A DNA stretch of 64,000 nt from Opitutia bacterium (GTDB lineage: Bacteria > Verrucomicrobiota > Verrucomicrobiia > Opitutales > Opitutaceae), in assembly GCA_947474365.1 (NCBI GenBank), contig CANJIU010000037.1:1-64000 (forward strand). Direction: 5' to 3'. Below are positions 7,679 through 17,484 of the stretch, one piece after another. The translations under genes and the position numbers were made by a program. Positions within the stretch are counted from its first letter, which is position 1. The number at the start of each line of letters is the position of its first letter. The notes beneath the pieces are model-generated. The model made no database searches. It was not told the DNA's origin and saw only the letters and a program-made list of their open reading frames with translations.

Positions 7679-9895
7679 ATGGCCAATCTGCTGATTTGTT
7701 GCTCCGGCGCAGAACGGGCGTGCCCGGAGACTTCCCCCGAGAACGGCCTGAAACAAGGATGGCTGCATCGATTGCCGGGACTCCCGCGTCGCGGATTCAC
7801 CGCCTGCTGGCGCGTCGTCTTGCTTGCCGCGGTTACGGCGCTGGTTTGGACGATGCACTACGATCGCTGGACGCGGGAAAGCTGGAGTTTTCCGACCGAC
7901 TATGGGGGAGACTCGCTTGAAATCCTGACTCGAATTATGGCCGCGTCGGAGGGCGACACGGTGCCGCTCCGGCCGCAATTGATCACGAGGCTGGGCGCTC
8001 CGTTTGGCGCGAATTGGAGTGCGTATCCCACGTCGGATCTCCCCCTGCTATGGATGCTCGGCGAGGTCGCCCGCGTCCTCGGCCTTTTTCCGACGGCCAA
8101 CCTCGCTTTGTTGCTCGCGACGGTCAGCGCCGCCGTGGCGTTTTACGGGTGCGCACGCTGGCTCCGGCTGCGGTGGGAGTGGGCGTTCGCTGGCGGAGTA
8201 CTGTTCGCGTTCACCTTTCAAACCTTCCATCGCGGCCTCCCCCATCTGTTGTTGGGATTCTCGTGGAGCGTCCCGCTGTCGCTCTTGAGTTCCGCCCTCG
8301 TGGCGTCGAGTCGCCGGCTTCGCTTCGGGAGTTCCGGGGGCTGGCTGTGCCTTGGTACATCTGCGGCAATTGGCATCAGCAACCCGTACACCCTGTTCAT
8401 GCATCTGCAGCTCATCGGTTGGTCGCTCGTGGCGAACGCGTGCGGCGCCCGGCGGGCGGAAAATCTTCGCGTGGGTGGTGCGGCCATCGCGATTGCGCTA
8501 ATGGCGTTCGCCTTGGTGGAGGCCCCGGTGTGGCTGTTTTCACCTGACTCGGCGGCGGCACCGCCCCTGGTCCGCAATTACGGCGGCACCGAACGCTACG
8601 CCCTGAAACCGGTGGAGTTGTTCGTGCCGCCGGCGGAACATCGATGGGAGGCGTTCTCCTTCTTTGGCAACCGTTATGTGCGTTGGTCCGATTGGCGAGG
8701 CGGTGAGTCCTTCGCTCCGTATCTCGGAGTGGTTGGAATCGCCGGGTTGATGGGGCTGGCAATCACCGGTGGCCGGGCGGTTTTCCGCCGCCGACGACTA
8801 CCGGGGGCGGCGCTCTCTACAACCTGGGTGCTCGCCTTCGCCTCGGTGGGAGGTGTGACGAACATCATGGCGTTTTTCGCCGGGCTGCTCGTTTTTCGCG
8901 CGACGAACCGGTTTAGTATATTCATATCGGCAACGGCGCTCCTGTTCATCGCCTCGCACTTGTCGCGATGGATGCGGCAGCGGCCAACCTGGCTGAGTGT
9001 GGGTGCCGCGGCTTTGGTGACCGCGATTGGGTTGGTCGATCAGATTCCCCGCGGCCCGACTGAAGAGGCGAAGCGGCAGATTGTCGTGAGAGTGTCGTCC
9101 GATCTGAAACTGGGGCGTCGGATTGAGGAAATCCTGCCGAATCGCGGCCCGATCTTCCAATTGCCGGTTCTCGCGTTTCCGGAAGCGAAGCCGCCGCATC
9201 ACCTGACGGACTACGAACATTTCCGACCCTACCTCGCGACCTCACGTCTGTGCTTCAGCTACGGCGCACTGAAGGGGCGCAGCCGGGGTCGGTGGCAGAG
9301 GGAAATCGAATCCGCACCGACTCCTGAACTCGTGGCGCGACTGGAGCACAGCGGATTTGCGGCATTGTATATCAATCGGCTGGGATATCCTGACCGGGGC
9401 GAAAAGATCCTGGGAGAACTCGCGGCGCTCGGACGGACCCGTCGGCTGGAAGGTGCATCCGGAGACCAGATCGTCGTCGTTCTGGAACCGGCGAAGGACG
9501 CGCGGCCTCCTGTCGCTCGACAATTGACCTTTGGGCGAGGCTGGCACTCGCGCCGTGATGGGGAGCCTCGCTGGGCGCATGGCCCGGCCACACTCTCGTA
9601 TCATAATCCGTTTCCCCATCCGATTCGGGCGAGGATTCAATTCGTCGTCAGCTCCGCTGGGAGACGGATGCTGTCGATCCGGGTGAACGGCGAGAAGGGG
9701 CGGGCCACGTTGGTGGGGAACGAGTGCACGACGATTACGCTGTTCGCAACCATCCAGCCGGGTGCGAATCGGATCGATCTCGACTCGGCCGAACCGGCAG
9801 TGCGCCTCAGCCAGGATCGTGGGCAATTGCGATCGTTCGCCGTGCATGAAACGCAAGTCGGCCTCGAAGTGGCGGAGGTTGCGATGGTTCGTTGA
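7679..9895 (+). CDS. Large integral membrane protein, GT-C glycosyltransferase-like
   Basis: A 738-residue protein with about ten or more hydrophobic segments between residues ~40 and ~460. One follows a loop rich in acidic and aromatic residues (WSFPTDYGGDSLEILTRI, AYPTSDLPLLWMLGE). It ends in a soluble C-terminal domain of about 270 residues. A long acidic loop after TM1 followed by many helices and a soluble tail is the usual layout of GT-C fold membrane glycosyltransferases, which use lipid-linked sugars. I do not recognise a named family, so this is fold-level inference only. The first ~40 residues (LICCSGAERACPE) are not hydrophobic, and the true start could lie further in. It stands alone after the two-component operon. 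Confidence 0.55.
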   Translation: MANLLICCSGAERACPETSPENGLKQGWLHRLPGLPRRGFTACWRVVLLAAVTALVWTMHYDRWTRESWSFPTDYGGDSLEILTRIMAASEGDTVPLRPQLITRLGAPFGANWSAYPTSDLPLLWMLGEVARVLGLFPTANLALLLATVSAAVAFYGCARWLRLRWEWAFAGGVLFAFTFQTFHRGLPHLLLGFSWSVPLSLLSSALVASSRRLRFGSSGGWLCLGTSAAIGISNPYTLFMHLQLIGWSLVANACGARRAENLRVGGAAIAIALMAFALVEAPVWLFSPDSAAAPPLVRNYGGTERYALKPVELFVPPAEHRWEAFSFFGNRYVRWSDWRGGESFAPYLGVVGIAGLMGLAITGGRAVFRRRRLPGAALSTTWVLAFASVGGVTNIMAFFAGLLVFRATNRFSIFISATALLFIASHLSRWMRQRPTWLSVGAAALVTAIGLVDQIPRGPTEEAKRQIVVRVSSDLKLGRRIEEILPNRGPIFQLPVLAFPEAKPPHHLTDYEHFRPYLATSRLCFSYGALKGRSRGRWQREIESAPTPELVARLEHSGFAALYINRLGYPDRGEKILGELAALGRTRRLEGASGDQIVVVLEPAKDARPPVARQLTFGRGWHSRRDGEPRWAHGPATLSYHNPFPHPIRARIQFVVSSAGRRMLSIRVNGEKGRATLVGNECTTITLFATIQPGANRIDLDSAEPAVRLSQDRGQLRSFAVHETQVGLEVAEVAMVR

Positions 9896-10195
9896 ACGGT
9901 GGACAGAGGGCGGCTGTCGCAGTGGGGCGACACCGGTTACCCGGCCTCCAAGCCGTTACGGTCCGATTCGGCCTTTCACCCTGCAAAAATCCGTGAAGAG
10001 CGGAAGGGATGGCCATTTAACGGATGAAAAACGTGGAGGCCGTTTTCCCCGCAAACCCCATCACAAGAACGTGCGACTGACGTCACCGGAGACGCTGTGG
10101 CGTGTGCCCGTGTGGTGGTCGCGGCCGAAAGATCGGCACAGAAAGAGGTTGCCGCCGCTTTTTCCGTGCGACGACACTTCCGTTCCATCCCCTCC
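9896..10195. other. Intergenic region upstream of oxidoreductase
   Basis: 300 bases with no supportable gene. An open frame extends the downstream oxidoreductase upstream to 10097, but that extension has no family match and the Rossmann start is at 10196. No strong hairpin or recognisable operator was seen. A promoter for the 10196 gene is presumably here. Confidence 0.45.
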
Positions 10196-11359
10196 ATGAA
10201 AAACGTTCGTCTCGGCATCGTCGGTCTCGGCAACATCGGCAAGTTCCACACCGGATACCTGCTCGAAAACAAAATCTCGCGGTGCACGCTCACAGCCGTC
10301 AGCGACGCGTTCGCGCCCGGGCTGAAGCGCTTCGAAGGGCGGCCCGGTCTCAAGACGTTTGCGAGCTGCGACGACATGATCCGCTCGGGCGAGATCGACG
10401 CCATCGTGATCGCGACCCCCCATTTTCTCCACACGACCATTGGCATTGAGGCGCTGAAGCGCGGATTGCATATCATGGTCGAGAAGCCGATTTCGGCGCA
10501 CAAGGCGGATGCGGAGCGGTTGATCGCGACGGCGCAGCAGCACCCGAAACAGGTTTTCGCGGGCATGTTTCAGATGCGGGTCGAGCCGCGTTATCAGAAA
10601 ATTCGCAAACTCATTCAGAGCGGCGAACTGGGCCAATTGGTCCGCATCAACTGGATCATCACCGACTGGTTCCGCACCGAGGCTTATTATGCGAGTGGCG
10701 GCTGGCGCGCGACCTGGAAAGGGGAGGGTGGCGGCGTGCTGCTCAACCAATGCCTGCACCAGCTCGACATGCTGCAGTGGCTCTGCGGAATGCCGACGCG
10801 CGTGCGCGGTTTCTGCCAGCTCGGCCGTTTCCACAACATCGAGGTCGAAGACAACATCACCACCTACATGGAGTGGGGCAACCAGGCCACGGGCGTCTTC
10901 GTCTCGTCGACCGGCGAGGCGCCGGGCACCAATCGCTTCGAACTCTGCGGCACGCGGGGCAAGGTTGTGCTCGAAAACAACAAAGTCACCTTCAACCGCA
11001 ACGACTCCGACATGATCGAGTTCAGCAAGACGTCGAAGAGCGGCTTCGCCAAACCGGACGTCTGGAACGTCGACATCCCGGTCGACAGCGCGAACAATCC
11101 GCACGCGATTTTGATGCAGAACTTCGTCGATTCGATTCTCGACGGCACGACGCTCATCGCGCCGGGGGCCGAAGGCATGGGCTCGGTGGAACTCGCGAAC
11201 GTGCTGCTGTACTCGTCGCTGATCAATCAGTCGGTCGATCTGCCGATGGACAGTGCCGCGTGGGAGAACAAGCTCAACCAGCTCATCGCCGAGTCGCGCC
11301 ACGAGAAGAAGGTCGTGCAGAACGCGACGGAGGATTTCACCAAGTCGTTCAGCCGTTGA
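10196..11359 (+). CDS. Gfo/Idh/MocA family oxidoreductase
   Basis: A 387-residue cytoplasmic NAD(P)-dependent dehydrogenase. The N-terminal Rossmann motif is MKNVRLGIVGLGNIGKFHTG, so I chose the ATG at 10196 rather than the longer open frame. The family EKP signature is present (HIMVEKPISAHKADAERLI). Downstream come the GGGVLLNQCLHQLDMLQWLCG segment with the conserved catalytic-region histidine, and an EDNITTYMEW beta-sheet domain. Members oxidise or rearrange sugars and inositols, often at C3. It precedes a secreted cytochrome by 130 bases and may act on a product made or imported by the following operon; the link is inferred from order only. Confidence 0.9.
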   Translation: MKNVRLGIVGLGNIGKFHTGYLLENKISRCTLTAVSDAFAPGLKRFEGRPGLKTFASCDDMIRSGEIDAIVIATPHFLHTTIGIEALKRGLHIMVEKPISAHKADAERLIATAQQHPKQVFAGMFQMRVEPRYQKIRKLIQSGELGQLVRINWIITDWFRTEAYYASGGWRATWKGEGGGVLLNQCLHQLDMLQWLCGMPTRVRGFCQLGRFHNIEVEDNITTYMEWGNQATGVFVSSTGEAPGTNRFELCGTRGKVVLENNKVTFNRNDSDMIEFSKTSKSGFAKPDVWNVDIPVDSANNPHAILMQNFVDSILDGTTLIAPGAEGMGSVELANVLLYSSLINQSVDLPMDSAAWENKLNQLIAESRHEKKVVQNATEDFTKSFSR

Positions 11360-11489
11360 GCTGGCCCGCGCCCGGCCGGCTTCCCGATGGTCGGCCGGCT
11401 GGCGAGAAACGTTTCCCACGTCTTCCGGTCGCCCGGGTGTAAATTTGCTTTGCGATTCGCGAGGCGAGACGCACCTTTTTTTTCGCCCC

Positions 11490-13871
11490 ATGCGCCCCGA
11501 GTCCACCCCGACGATTTTCCGAGCCCTGGTTCTGACGATCTGCTCGGCATTTGCCTTTGATGCCGCCGCGGTCGCCACGTCGCGGGCGGCCGATGCCACG
11601 ACCGAATTGGTTCAACGCTACTGCGTCGACTGCCACGATGCCGGGACCAAGAAGGGCGGACTGCTTCTGGAAGGTCTCGATTTGGCGAAGCTTTCGGCCC
11701 GGCCAGAGACGGCGGAACAGGTCGTCCGGAAACTGCATCACCGGCAGATGCCTCCGCTCGGGGAGTCGAGGCCCGATGAGTCCGCCTACCGCGCAGCGGT
11801 GGCGGAACTCACCGCGGTCTTGGATCGTGCCGCCGCGGCGAAGCCCAATCCGGGTCGGACAGACACGTTCCGCCGGCTGAATCGCACCGAATACCGCAAC
11901 GCGGTCCGGGATCTGCTCGCAGTCGAGGTCGAAACCGTCGCGCTGCTGCCCAACGATGAGCCGAGCCACGGTTTCGACAACGTCGCGGTCGGCAATCTCT
12001 CGCCCACGCTGCTCGACCGCTACGTTTCCGCTGCGCAGAAAATCGCCCGCCTCGCCGTGGGCACGCCGCGGAAATCACCCGGCGGCGACACGTTTCGCGT
12101 GCGCCCGGACGTCACTCAGGAGGAACACGTCGAGGGACTTCCGCTTGGCACCCGCGGCGGTATCTTGATTCCGTATCTCTTCCCCCAGGACGGAGACTAC
12201 GAGGTGCAGGTCCGCCTCCAGCGGGATCGCAACGAACAGGTCGAGGGCCTGAAGCGCCCGCACGAAGTCGAGGTAATCCTTGACCGGGATCGCATCGCGC
12301 TCGCGGTGGTGAAGCCACCCGGGGCGGACAAGAACGCCGAAGTGCTCGATGCTCACCTCAAGTTTCGCTTCAAAGTGCGGGCCGGTCCGCATGACGTGGG
12401 AGTGACGTTTCCCAAGGATCCGTCTGCGGTGCTCGAGACGGAGCGGGCGCCCTTTGCCGCCCGCTTCAACATGCACCGCCACCCGCGCACAGCTCCGGCG
12501 GTCTTTCAGGTTGCAATCACCGGTCCGTTCGACGCCAAGGGCGCGGGCGACACCCCGAGCCGGCGGCTAATCTTCGGGGATGAATCGCACTCTCCGGATC
12601 GCAACGCGACCGCCGCGCAGGAGACTGGCGCCGCGCGCGCCATCCTCGCCAAGCTCGCCCGCCGGGCCTATCGCCGACCGATCACCGACGAGGATTTGCG
12701 CAAGCCGATGCAGTTCTTCCGCGAAGGCAGCGCCGAGGGGGCGGGCTTCGAGGCCGGGATCGAGCACGCGATCACGTCACTGCTGGTCAGCCCGCAATTC
12801 CTCTTCCGCATCGAGTCGGATCCTGCAGGACTCGCCCCGGGGGCAGCCTATCGCGTCAGCGAAATCGAATTGGCGTCGCGTCTGTCGTTTTTCCTTTGGG
12901 GCAGCATCCCGGACGACGCGCTGCTCGACGCGGCCGAGCGCAACGAACTCCGGTCGTCCGCGAAATTTGCGGCTCAGGTCCGCCGGATGCTTGCTGACGA
13001 CCGAGCGAAGAACCTCGTGAATAATTTTGCGGCCCAATGGTTGCATCTCCGCGGCCTCGAGTCGATCACGCCGGACGCCCGGTTGTTTATCGATTTTGAC
13101 GAAAACCTCCGTCAGTCGATGCGCCGTGAGACCGAGCTCTTCTTCGAGAGCGTGATGCGCGACGATCGGCCGATCACCGAGTTGCTCAGTGCTGACTACA
13201 CGTTCCTCGATGAGCGGCTCGCGAAGCATTACAAAATTCCGCATGTGTTCGGGAGCCACTTCCGGCGCGTCTCTTTCGCCGGCGATCCGGCGAGGCAACG
13301 CGGCGGGCTCCTGCGACAGGGCAGCATTCTCACCGTCACATCCTACGCCACGCGCACCTCGCCGGTGATTCGCGGTCACTGGATTCTTTCCAATCTGGTG
13401 GGCGAACCGCCGCCTCCGCCGCCCCCCAATGTGCCGGCGCTCGACGGTGTGATCTCTGCCATGCTGCCGATTCGGCAGCGCCTCGCGAAACACCGCGAAA
13501 ATCCGGCGTGCGCGAGCTGCCACGACGTGATGGATCCGGTGGGTTTCTCGCTGGAGAATTTTGACGCCGTCGGTCGTTGGCGCACCGAGGAGGATCATCG
13601 GACGGTGGATGCGAGTGGTGGCATGTCGGACGGGAGTAAATTCGATGGCGTGGGGGGGCTGGAGCATGCGTTGTTGGCGCGTCCGGAATTGTTCGCTGGC
13701 GTGTTGACGGAAAAGCTCCTGACCTTCGCCCTCGGCCGTGGCGTTGAAACCTACGATGCGCCCGCGATCCGCGAAGTGGTGCGCCGGGCGCGCGCGGACG
13801 ATTTTCGATTTTCAGCTGTCATTCTGGGTATCGTGAACAGCGTTCCATTTCAAATGAGGAAATCTCCATGA
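11490..13871 (+). CDS. Secreted PSD-type cytochrome, DUF1587/1592/1588/1585 protein
   Basis: A 793-residue exported protein. The signal peptide is about 1-34. A first c-type heme motif CVDCH is at 45-49 (YCVDCHDAGTKKGGLLLEG). DUF1587 follows (TDTFRRLNRTEYRNAVRDLLAVEVE), then a carbohydrate-binding-like middle, DUF1595/1592 (ILAKLARRAYRRPITDEDL, RLSFFLWGSIPDDALLDAA), DUF1588 (GGLLRQGSILTVTSYATRTSPVIRGHWIL) with a second CASCH at 674-678, and DUF1585 at the end (LLTFALGRGVETYD). This domain string is characteristic of Planctomycetes and Verrucomicrobia; the biochemical role is not established. The ATG at 11490 is chosen because it starts the signal peptide. Its stop overlaps the DUF1552 gene by 4 bases. 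Confidence 0.9.
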   Translation: MRPESTPTIFRALVLTICSAFAFDAAAVATSRAADATTELVQRYCVDCHDAGTKKGGLLLEGLDLAKLSARPETAEQVVRKLHHRQMPPLGESRPDESAYRAAVAELTAVLDRAAAAKPNPGRTDTFRRLNRTEYRNAVRDLLAVEVETVALLPNDEPSHGFDNVAVGNLSPTLLDRYVSAAQKIARLAVGTPRKSPGGDTFRVRPDVTQEEHVEGLPLGTRGGILIPYLFPQDGDYEVQVRLQRDRNEQVEGLKRPHEVEVILDRDRIALAVVKPPGADKNAEVLDAHLKFRFKVRAGPHDVGVTFPKDPSAVLETERAPFAARFNMHRHPRTAPAVFQVAITGPFDAKGAGDTPSRRLIFGDESHSPDRNATAAQETGAARAILAKLARRAYRRPITDEDLRKPMQFFREGSAEGAGFEAGIEHAITSLLVSPQFLFRIESDPAGLAPGAAYRVSEIELASRLSFFLWGSIPDDALLDAAERNELRSSAKFAAQVRRMLADDRAKNLVNNFAAQWLHLRGLESITPDARLFIDFDENLRQSMRRETELFFESVMRDDRPITELLSADYTFLDERLAKHYKIPHVFGSHFRRVSFAGDPARQRGGLLRQGSILTVTSYATRTSPVIRGHWILSNLVGEPPPPPPPNVPALDGVISAMLPIRQRLAKHRENPACASCHDVMDPVGFSLENFDAVGRWRTEEDHRTVDASGGMSDGSKFDGVGGLEHALLARPELFAGVLTEKLLTFALGRGVETYDAPAIREVVRRARADDFRFSAVILGIVNSVPFQMRKSP

Positions 13872-15226
13872 GCACCTTCATCACCAAGGCAGCCCTCCCG
13901 CGTCGCACGTTTCTCCGGGGCATGGGGGCAGCCCTCTCCCTTCCACTGCTAGACGCGATGGTGCCCGCCGCCACCGCCGCGACGAAATCCGTCGCCAAAC
14001 CCGCGCGCCGCCTCGGATACGTGTTCATGCCGATGGGATGCGACCAGTCGCGTTGGACGCCCACTGCCACCGACGGCACGCTCGGCGAGCTTTCACCCAT
14101 CCTCCAGTCGCTCGCGCCGCACCGCGACCAACTCACCGTTCTCACCAACATGGAGCTGCGCAATGCCTATCCCGGCTCGCACGCCACCTCCAATTCCTCC
14201 TTTCTCAGCGCGGCCAAGGCCAAGCATACCGAGAGTAACGACTACTACCTTGCCACCACGGCGGATCAGCTGGCCGCCCAACAAATCGGGCAGGAGACCC
14301 AATTGCCGTCGCTCGAACTCGCAATGGACATGCTGCAGACGACGGGCCAGTGCGACAATGGCTACGCCTGCGTCTACCAAAACAATCTTTCCTGGTCCTC
14401 GCCCACCACGCCGCTGCCCTACGAGGCACACCCGCGCGTCGTGTTTGAGCGGCTTTTTGGCGAGGGCGGCAGCGTCGCCGAGCGCCGCGCGGCGCTCCGC
14501 AAGCGCGCGAGCCTCCTCGACTGGATCACCGAGGACATCGCCAGCCTCAAGCGCCGCCTCGGCCCCGCTGATCAGGCCAAGGTCGCCGAGTACCTCGACA
14601 CCGTGCGCGAGGTCGAACGCCGCATCCAGAAGGCGGAGGCGGACGTCGCTAACAACGCGCTTCCGGCGGATCTTGACCGCCCGCTCGGTGTCCCCGCCGC
14701 CTACACCGATCACGCCAAGCTCATGCTCGATCTCCAGGTACTGGCGTTTCAGGGCGACATCACGCGCGTCATCACCTTCCAACTTGCGCGCGAGACCAGC
14801 AATCGCACCTACGCCGCTGAGACCGGTGTCGCCGAGCCGCATCATCCGCTGTCCCACCACGGCAACGATCCGGAAAAGATCGCGCGCATGGCGAAGATCA
14901 ACGCGTTTCACGTCTCGCTCTTTGCGTACTATTTGGAGCGCCTGAAAGCCACGCCTGACGGCGAGGGCACGCTGCTCGATCACACGATGCTCCTCTACGG
15001 GTCCGGCATCGGCAACCCCAACGTCCACGATCACACGAACCTTCCGACGCTCGTCGCCGGCGGCGGGGCGTTCGGCATCAAGGGCAACCGTCACCTTCGC
15101 TACTCGGAGCCGGTTCCGCTCGCGAATCTCCACCTCACGCTCCTCGACAAGGCTGGCGTGACGATCGACTCGTTCGCCGACAGCACCGGCAAGGTGAACG
15201 ATCTCTTCCGGCCGCTCACAGTCTAA
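13868..15226 (+). CDS. DUF1552 domain protein, Tat-exported
   Basis: A 452-residue protein with a twin-arginine-like leader (PRRTFLRGMGAALSLPLLDA, about residues 11-32) followed by the DUF1552 domain to the end (GYVFMPMGCDQSRWTP, LLYGSGIGNPNVHDHTNLPTLVAGG). The fold is related to sulfatase/DUF1501-type enzymes, and the role is unknown. DUF1552 genes usually follow DUF1592 cytochromes, as here with a 4-base ATGA overlap, so the two products probably work together in the periplasm. A folded Tat substrate suggests a bound cofactor or metal. The ankyrin gene starts 3 bases after the stop, making a three-gene transcription unit. Confidence 0.9.
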   Translation: MSTFITKAALPRRTFLRGMGAALSLPLLDAMVPAATAATKSVAKPARRLGYVFMPMGCDQSRWTPTATDGTLGELSPILQSLAPHRDQLTVLTNMELRNAYPGSHATSNSSFLSAAKAKHTESNDYYLATTADQLAAQQIGQETQLPSLELAMDMLQTTGQCDNGYACVYQNNLSWSSPTTPLPYEAHPRVVFERLFGEGGSVAERRAALRKRASLLDWITEDIASLKRRLGPADQAKVAEYLDTVREVERRIQKAEADVANNALPADLDRPLGVPAAYTDHAKLMLDLQVLAFQGDITRVITFQLARETSNRTYAAETGVAEPHHPLSHHGNDPEKIARMAKINAFHVSLFAYYLERLKATPDGEGTLLDHTMLLYGSGIGNPNVHDHTNLPTLVAGGGAFGIKGNRHLRYSEPVPLANLHLTLLDKAGVTIDSFADSTGKVNDLFRPLTV

Positions 15227-15229
15227 GCC

Positions 15230-16744
15230 ATGGCCGCTGGAATTCTGCAACGTCGAGTCGTGCGCCAACCCCGCGCGGCGGTCTGCTCCGTGCTCGTTTT
15301 TTTCGCGTTCATTTCGTTGGCTTCAGCCGCCTCGCCGCTCGCCGATGCCGTGGAAAAGAAGGACGCCGCCGCCATTCGCGCGCTCCTCGCTGATTCTGCA
15401 GTCGACGCTGCTCAGCCGGATGGCACGACCGCGCTCCATTGGGCGGTGCGTCACGACGACCTTGCGACCACCAAGGCGCTGCTGGCCGCGCACGCGAATC
15501 CGAATGCCGCCAACCGGTATGGCATCACGCCGCTCTCCCTGGCTTGCACCAATGGCACTCCCGCGCTCGTGACCGCGCTTCTCGACTCCGGGGCCGACGC
15601 CAACGCGCCGCTCCGGGGCGGCGAGACGCCGCTCATGACTGCCGCACGCACCGGCCGGCTCGCCGCCGTACGGGCGCTTCTCGCTCGCGGTGCCCGCATT
15701 GACGAGAAACTAGCCCTCGGCGGTCAGACCGCGCTGATGTGGGCCGCGCATGAGGGACACGCCACCGTGGTCGAGGCGCTGATCAAGGCGGGCGCGGAAT
15801 TCCAAGCGGCTTCCGATTCGGGATTCACTCCGCTGCTTTTTGCCGCGCGCACGGGCCGCGCCGATGTCGTGCGCGTGTTGCTCCATGCGGGCGTCGACAT
15901 CAACGACGTGACCAAGTCGCATCGCTCTGTCGTGCGCAAAGGACCGCGCGTCGGCACCAGTGCGCTCATCATCGCGATCGAGAACGGACATTTCGAACTC
16001 GCCGCCCAGTTGCTCGATCTCGGCGCCAAGCCCAACGATCTCCGTTCGGGCTATGCACCGCTCCATGTGCTTTCGTGGGTGCGCAAACCCGACAGCGGTG
16101 AGGACGACGGCCAGCCGGTGCCCGACGGCTCCGGTCTCTACACGAGCGACGATCTCATCCGCAAACTCGTGGCCAAGGGTGCCGACGTGAATCTCCGCCT
16201 CACCGGTGGCCCCTCTGGCGCCGGTCGCATCGCACGCAAGGGTTGCACACCATTCATGCTGGCCGCGGATACGGCGGACACCGCCTACCTTAAACTCCTC
16301 GTGTCCCTCGGGGCCGATCCGACGCTGACGAACGCGGATGACTGCACTCCGCTCATGGCCGCCGCTGGCCTCGGGACGCGCGCGGTCGAGGAAGAAGCCG
16401 GCACCGAGGATGAAGCCGTCGAGGCTGTCACCTACCTGCTCGGACTCGGGGCCGATATCAACGCCGTCTCCAGCAACGGCGACACCGCGATGCACGGGGC
16501 GGCCTTCGCCAATTTTCCGAAAGTCGTGAAACTACTCGATGCCCAGGGCGCGAAGATCGAAATCTGGAACCAGAAGAACAAAAAGGGCTGGACCCCCCTG
16601 CTCGTCGCCGAGGGCCACCGCTTCGGAAATTTCAAGCCGGGCTTTTCCACCATCGCGGCCATCCATGAGGTGATGCGCGCCCACGGTCTCACGCCTCCGC
16701 CGCCCACGCCGCGGGTCGAGCGCAAGGGTTACGCTGATCAGTGA
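15230..16744 (+). CDS. Secreted ankyrin-repeat protein
   Basis: A 504-residue protein with a signal peptide (about 1-34, ending SLASAAS) followed by about nine ankyrin repeats across residues ~40-470 (DGTTALHWAVRHDDLATTKALLAAHANPN, GGETPLMTAARTGRLAAVRALLARGARID, GQTALMWAAHEGHATVVEALIKAGAEF). It has no catalytic motif and is a protein-protein interaction scaffold. It is the third gene of the cytochrome-DUF1552 operon, only 3 bases after DUF1552, and is likely exported to the same compartment. Ankyrin genes are recurrent companions of this pair in related genomes as far as I recall. It ends 7 bases before the convergent propeller gene. Confidence 0.88.
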   Translation: MAAGILQRRVVRQPRAAVCSVLVFFAFISLASAASPLADAVEKKDAAAIRALLADSAVDAAQPDGTTALHWAVRHDDLATTKALLAAHANPNAANRYGITPLSLACTNGTPALVTALLDSGADANAPLRGGETPLMTAARTGRLAAVRALLARGARIDEKLALGGQTALMWAAHEGHATVVEALIKAGAEFQAASDSGFTPLLFAARTGRADVVRVLLHAGVDINDVTKSHRSVVRKGPRVGTSALIIAIENGHFELAAQLLDLGAKPNDLRSGYAPLHVLSWVRKPDSGEDDGQPVPDGSGLYTSDDLIRKLVAKGADVNLRLTGGPSGAGRIARKGCTPFMLAADTADTAYLKLLVSLGADPTLTNADDCTPLMAAAGLGTRAVEEEAGTEDEAVEAVTYLLGLGADINAVSSNGDTAMHGAAFANFPKVVKLLDAQGAKIEIWNQKNKKGWTPLLVAEGHRFGNFKPGFSTIAAIHEVMRAHGLTPPPPTPRVERKGYADQ

Positions 16745-16751
16745 CGCGCCG

Positions 16752-17408
16752 TCACGTCACCCGCGCAAACGCCACGATTTGGTCCTGGTCACGGTGGTTC
16801 GTCCAAAACTGCCGGCCGTCCCACGCCAGAGCGCGGGCTTGAAACGGGATGTGCGCGATGTCCGCGATTTCGGGCGTCGCGGGCCGCAGGTCGACGCGTG
16901 TGAGCCAATAGTCGGTGGTCTTTTCATCGTCGGTCGTCACGAGGTAGAGGAGTCCGTCGACAAATACCTGCCCGCAGATTCCGTGCGGCACATGGATAAT
17001 TCGTTCGGCGCTTCCGTCGGCGCCGATGGCGATCACCTTCTTCGGATACCACTGGCTCACATGCAGGCGGCGACCATCGTAGCTGAGTTGTGATCCGGTG
17101 TCGTCGGGACACGGCAGGTGGAACGAGTCGTCGAAGCCTTTTCCAGGCACGCAGCGGCGGATGATCCGGTTGTCGTCCGCGGTCTCGCTGCAAAGGACGC
17201 GGAGTTCACCGTCCACCACGGTCATGCCATAGGGCGTGCCGGGGGCGGCGGTTTCCCAGCCGACGGACCACGTCGCGGGATTGATGGCGTAAATGCGCCG
17301 TGTCACGCGGGACCCCACCCAGAGCGTCGTGCCATCCGACGCGAGCGATTGCGGTTTGGGGAAGGGGGAGGCGAGGCGCTGGAGTTCGTGGATGGGTTTC
17401 ATGCACAC
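16752..17408 (-). CDS. Small beta-propeller protein (SMP-30/NHL-like)
   Basis: A 218-residue protein without signal peptide. It has four or five WD-free propeller blades marked by short W/G segments (SLASDGTTLWVGSRVTRRIYAIN, GTPYGMTVVDGELRVL, SQLSYDGRRLHVSQWYPKKVIAI, ARALAWDGRQFWTNHRDQDQIVAFARV). Such proteins can be lactonases or simple ligand binders; no metal-binding set can be assigned. It is the last gene of the minus-strand Tm-1/ThuA operon, separated from the Tm-1-like gene by 131 bases containing a strong hairpin. The start may be 17408 or the ATG at 17402 (MKPIHELQ). Confidence 0.65.
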   Translation of the reverse strand: MCMKPIHELQRLASPFPKPQSLASDGTTLWVGSRVTRRIYAINPATWSVGWETAAPGTPYGMTVVDGELRVLCSETADDNRIIRRCVPGKGFDDSFHLPCPDDTGSQLSYDGRRLHVSQWYPKKVIAIGADGSAERIIHVPHGICGQVFVDGLLYLVTTDDEKTTDYWLTRVDLRPATPEIADIAHIPFQARALAWDGRQFWTNHRDQDQIVAFARVT

Positions 17409-17484
17409 TTTGGTTACGATCTCCCCGTGTCGGTGGAAAGGCGCAAAGCGCCAGCCGCAGGGTGAATCGATTGTTTTCTGGGGA

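Noticed and set aside
9762-10199. 145-residue plus-strand frame across the gap before the oxidoreductase
   Set aside because: It overlaps the membrane protein end, has arginine/proline-rich composition and no recognisable feature or start signal.
10061-11599. 512-residue minus-strand open frame
   Set aside because: It is antisense to the Gfo/Idh/MocA oxidoreductase and the start of the PSD cytochrome gene; shadow composition, no motif.
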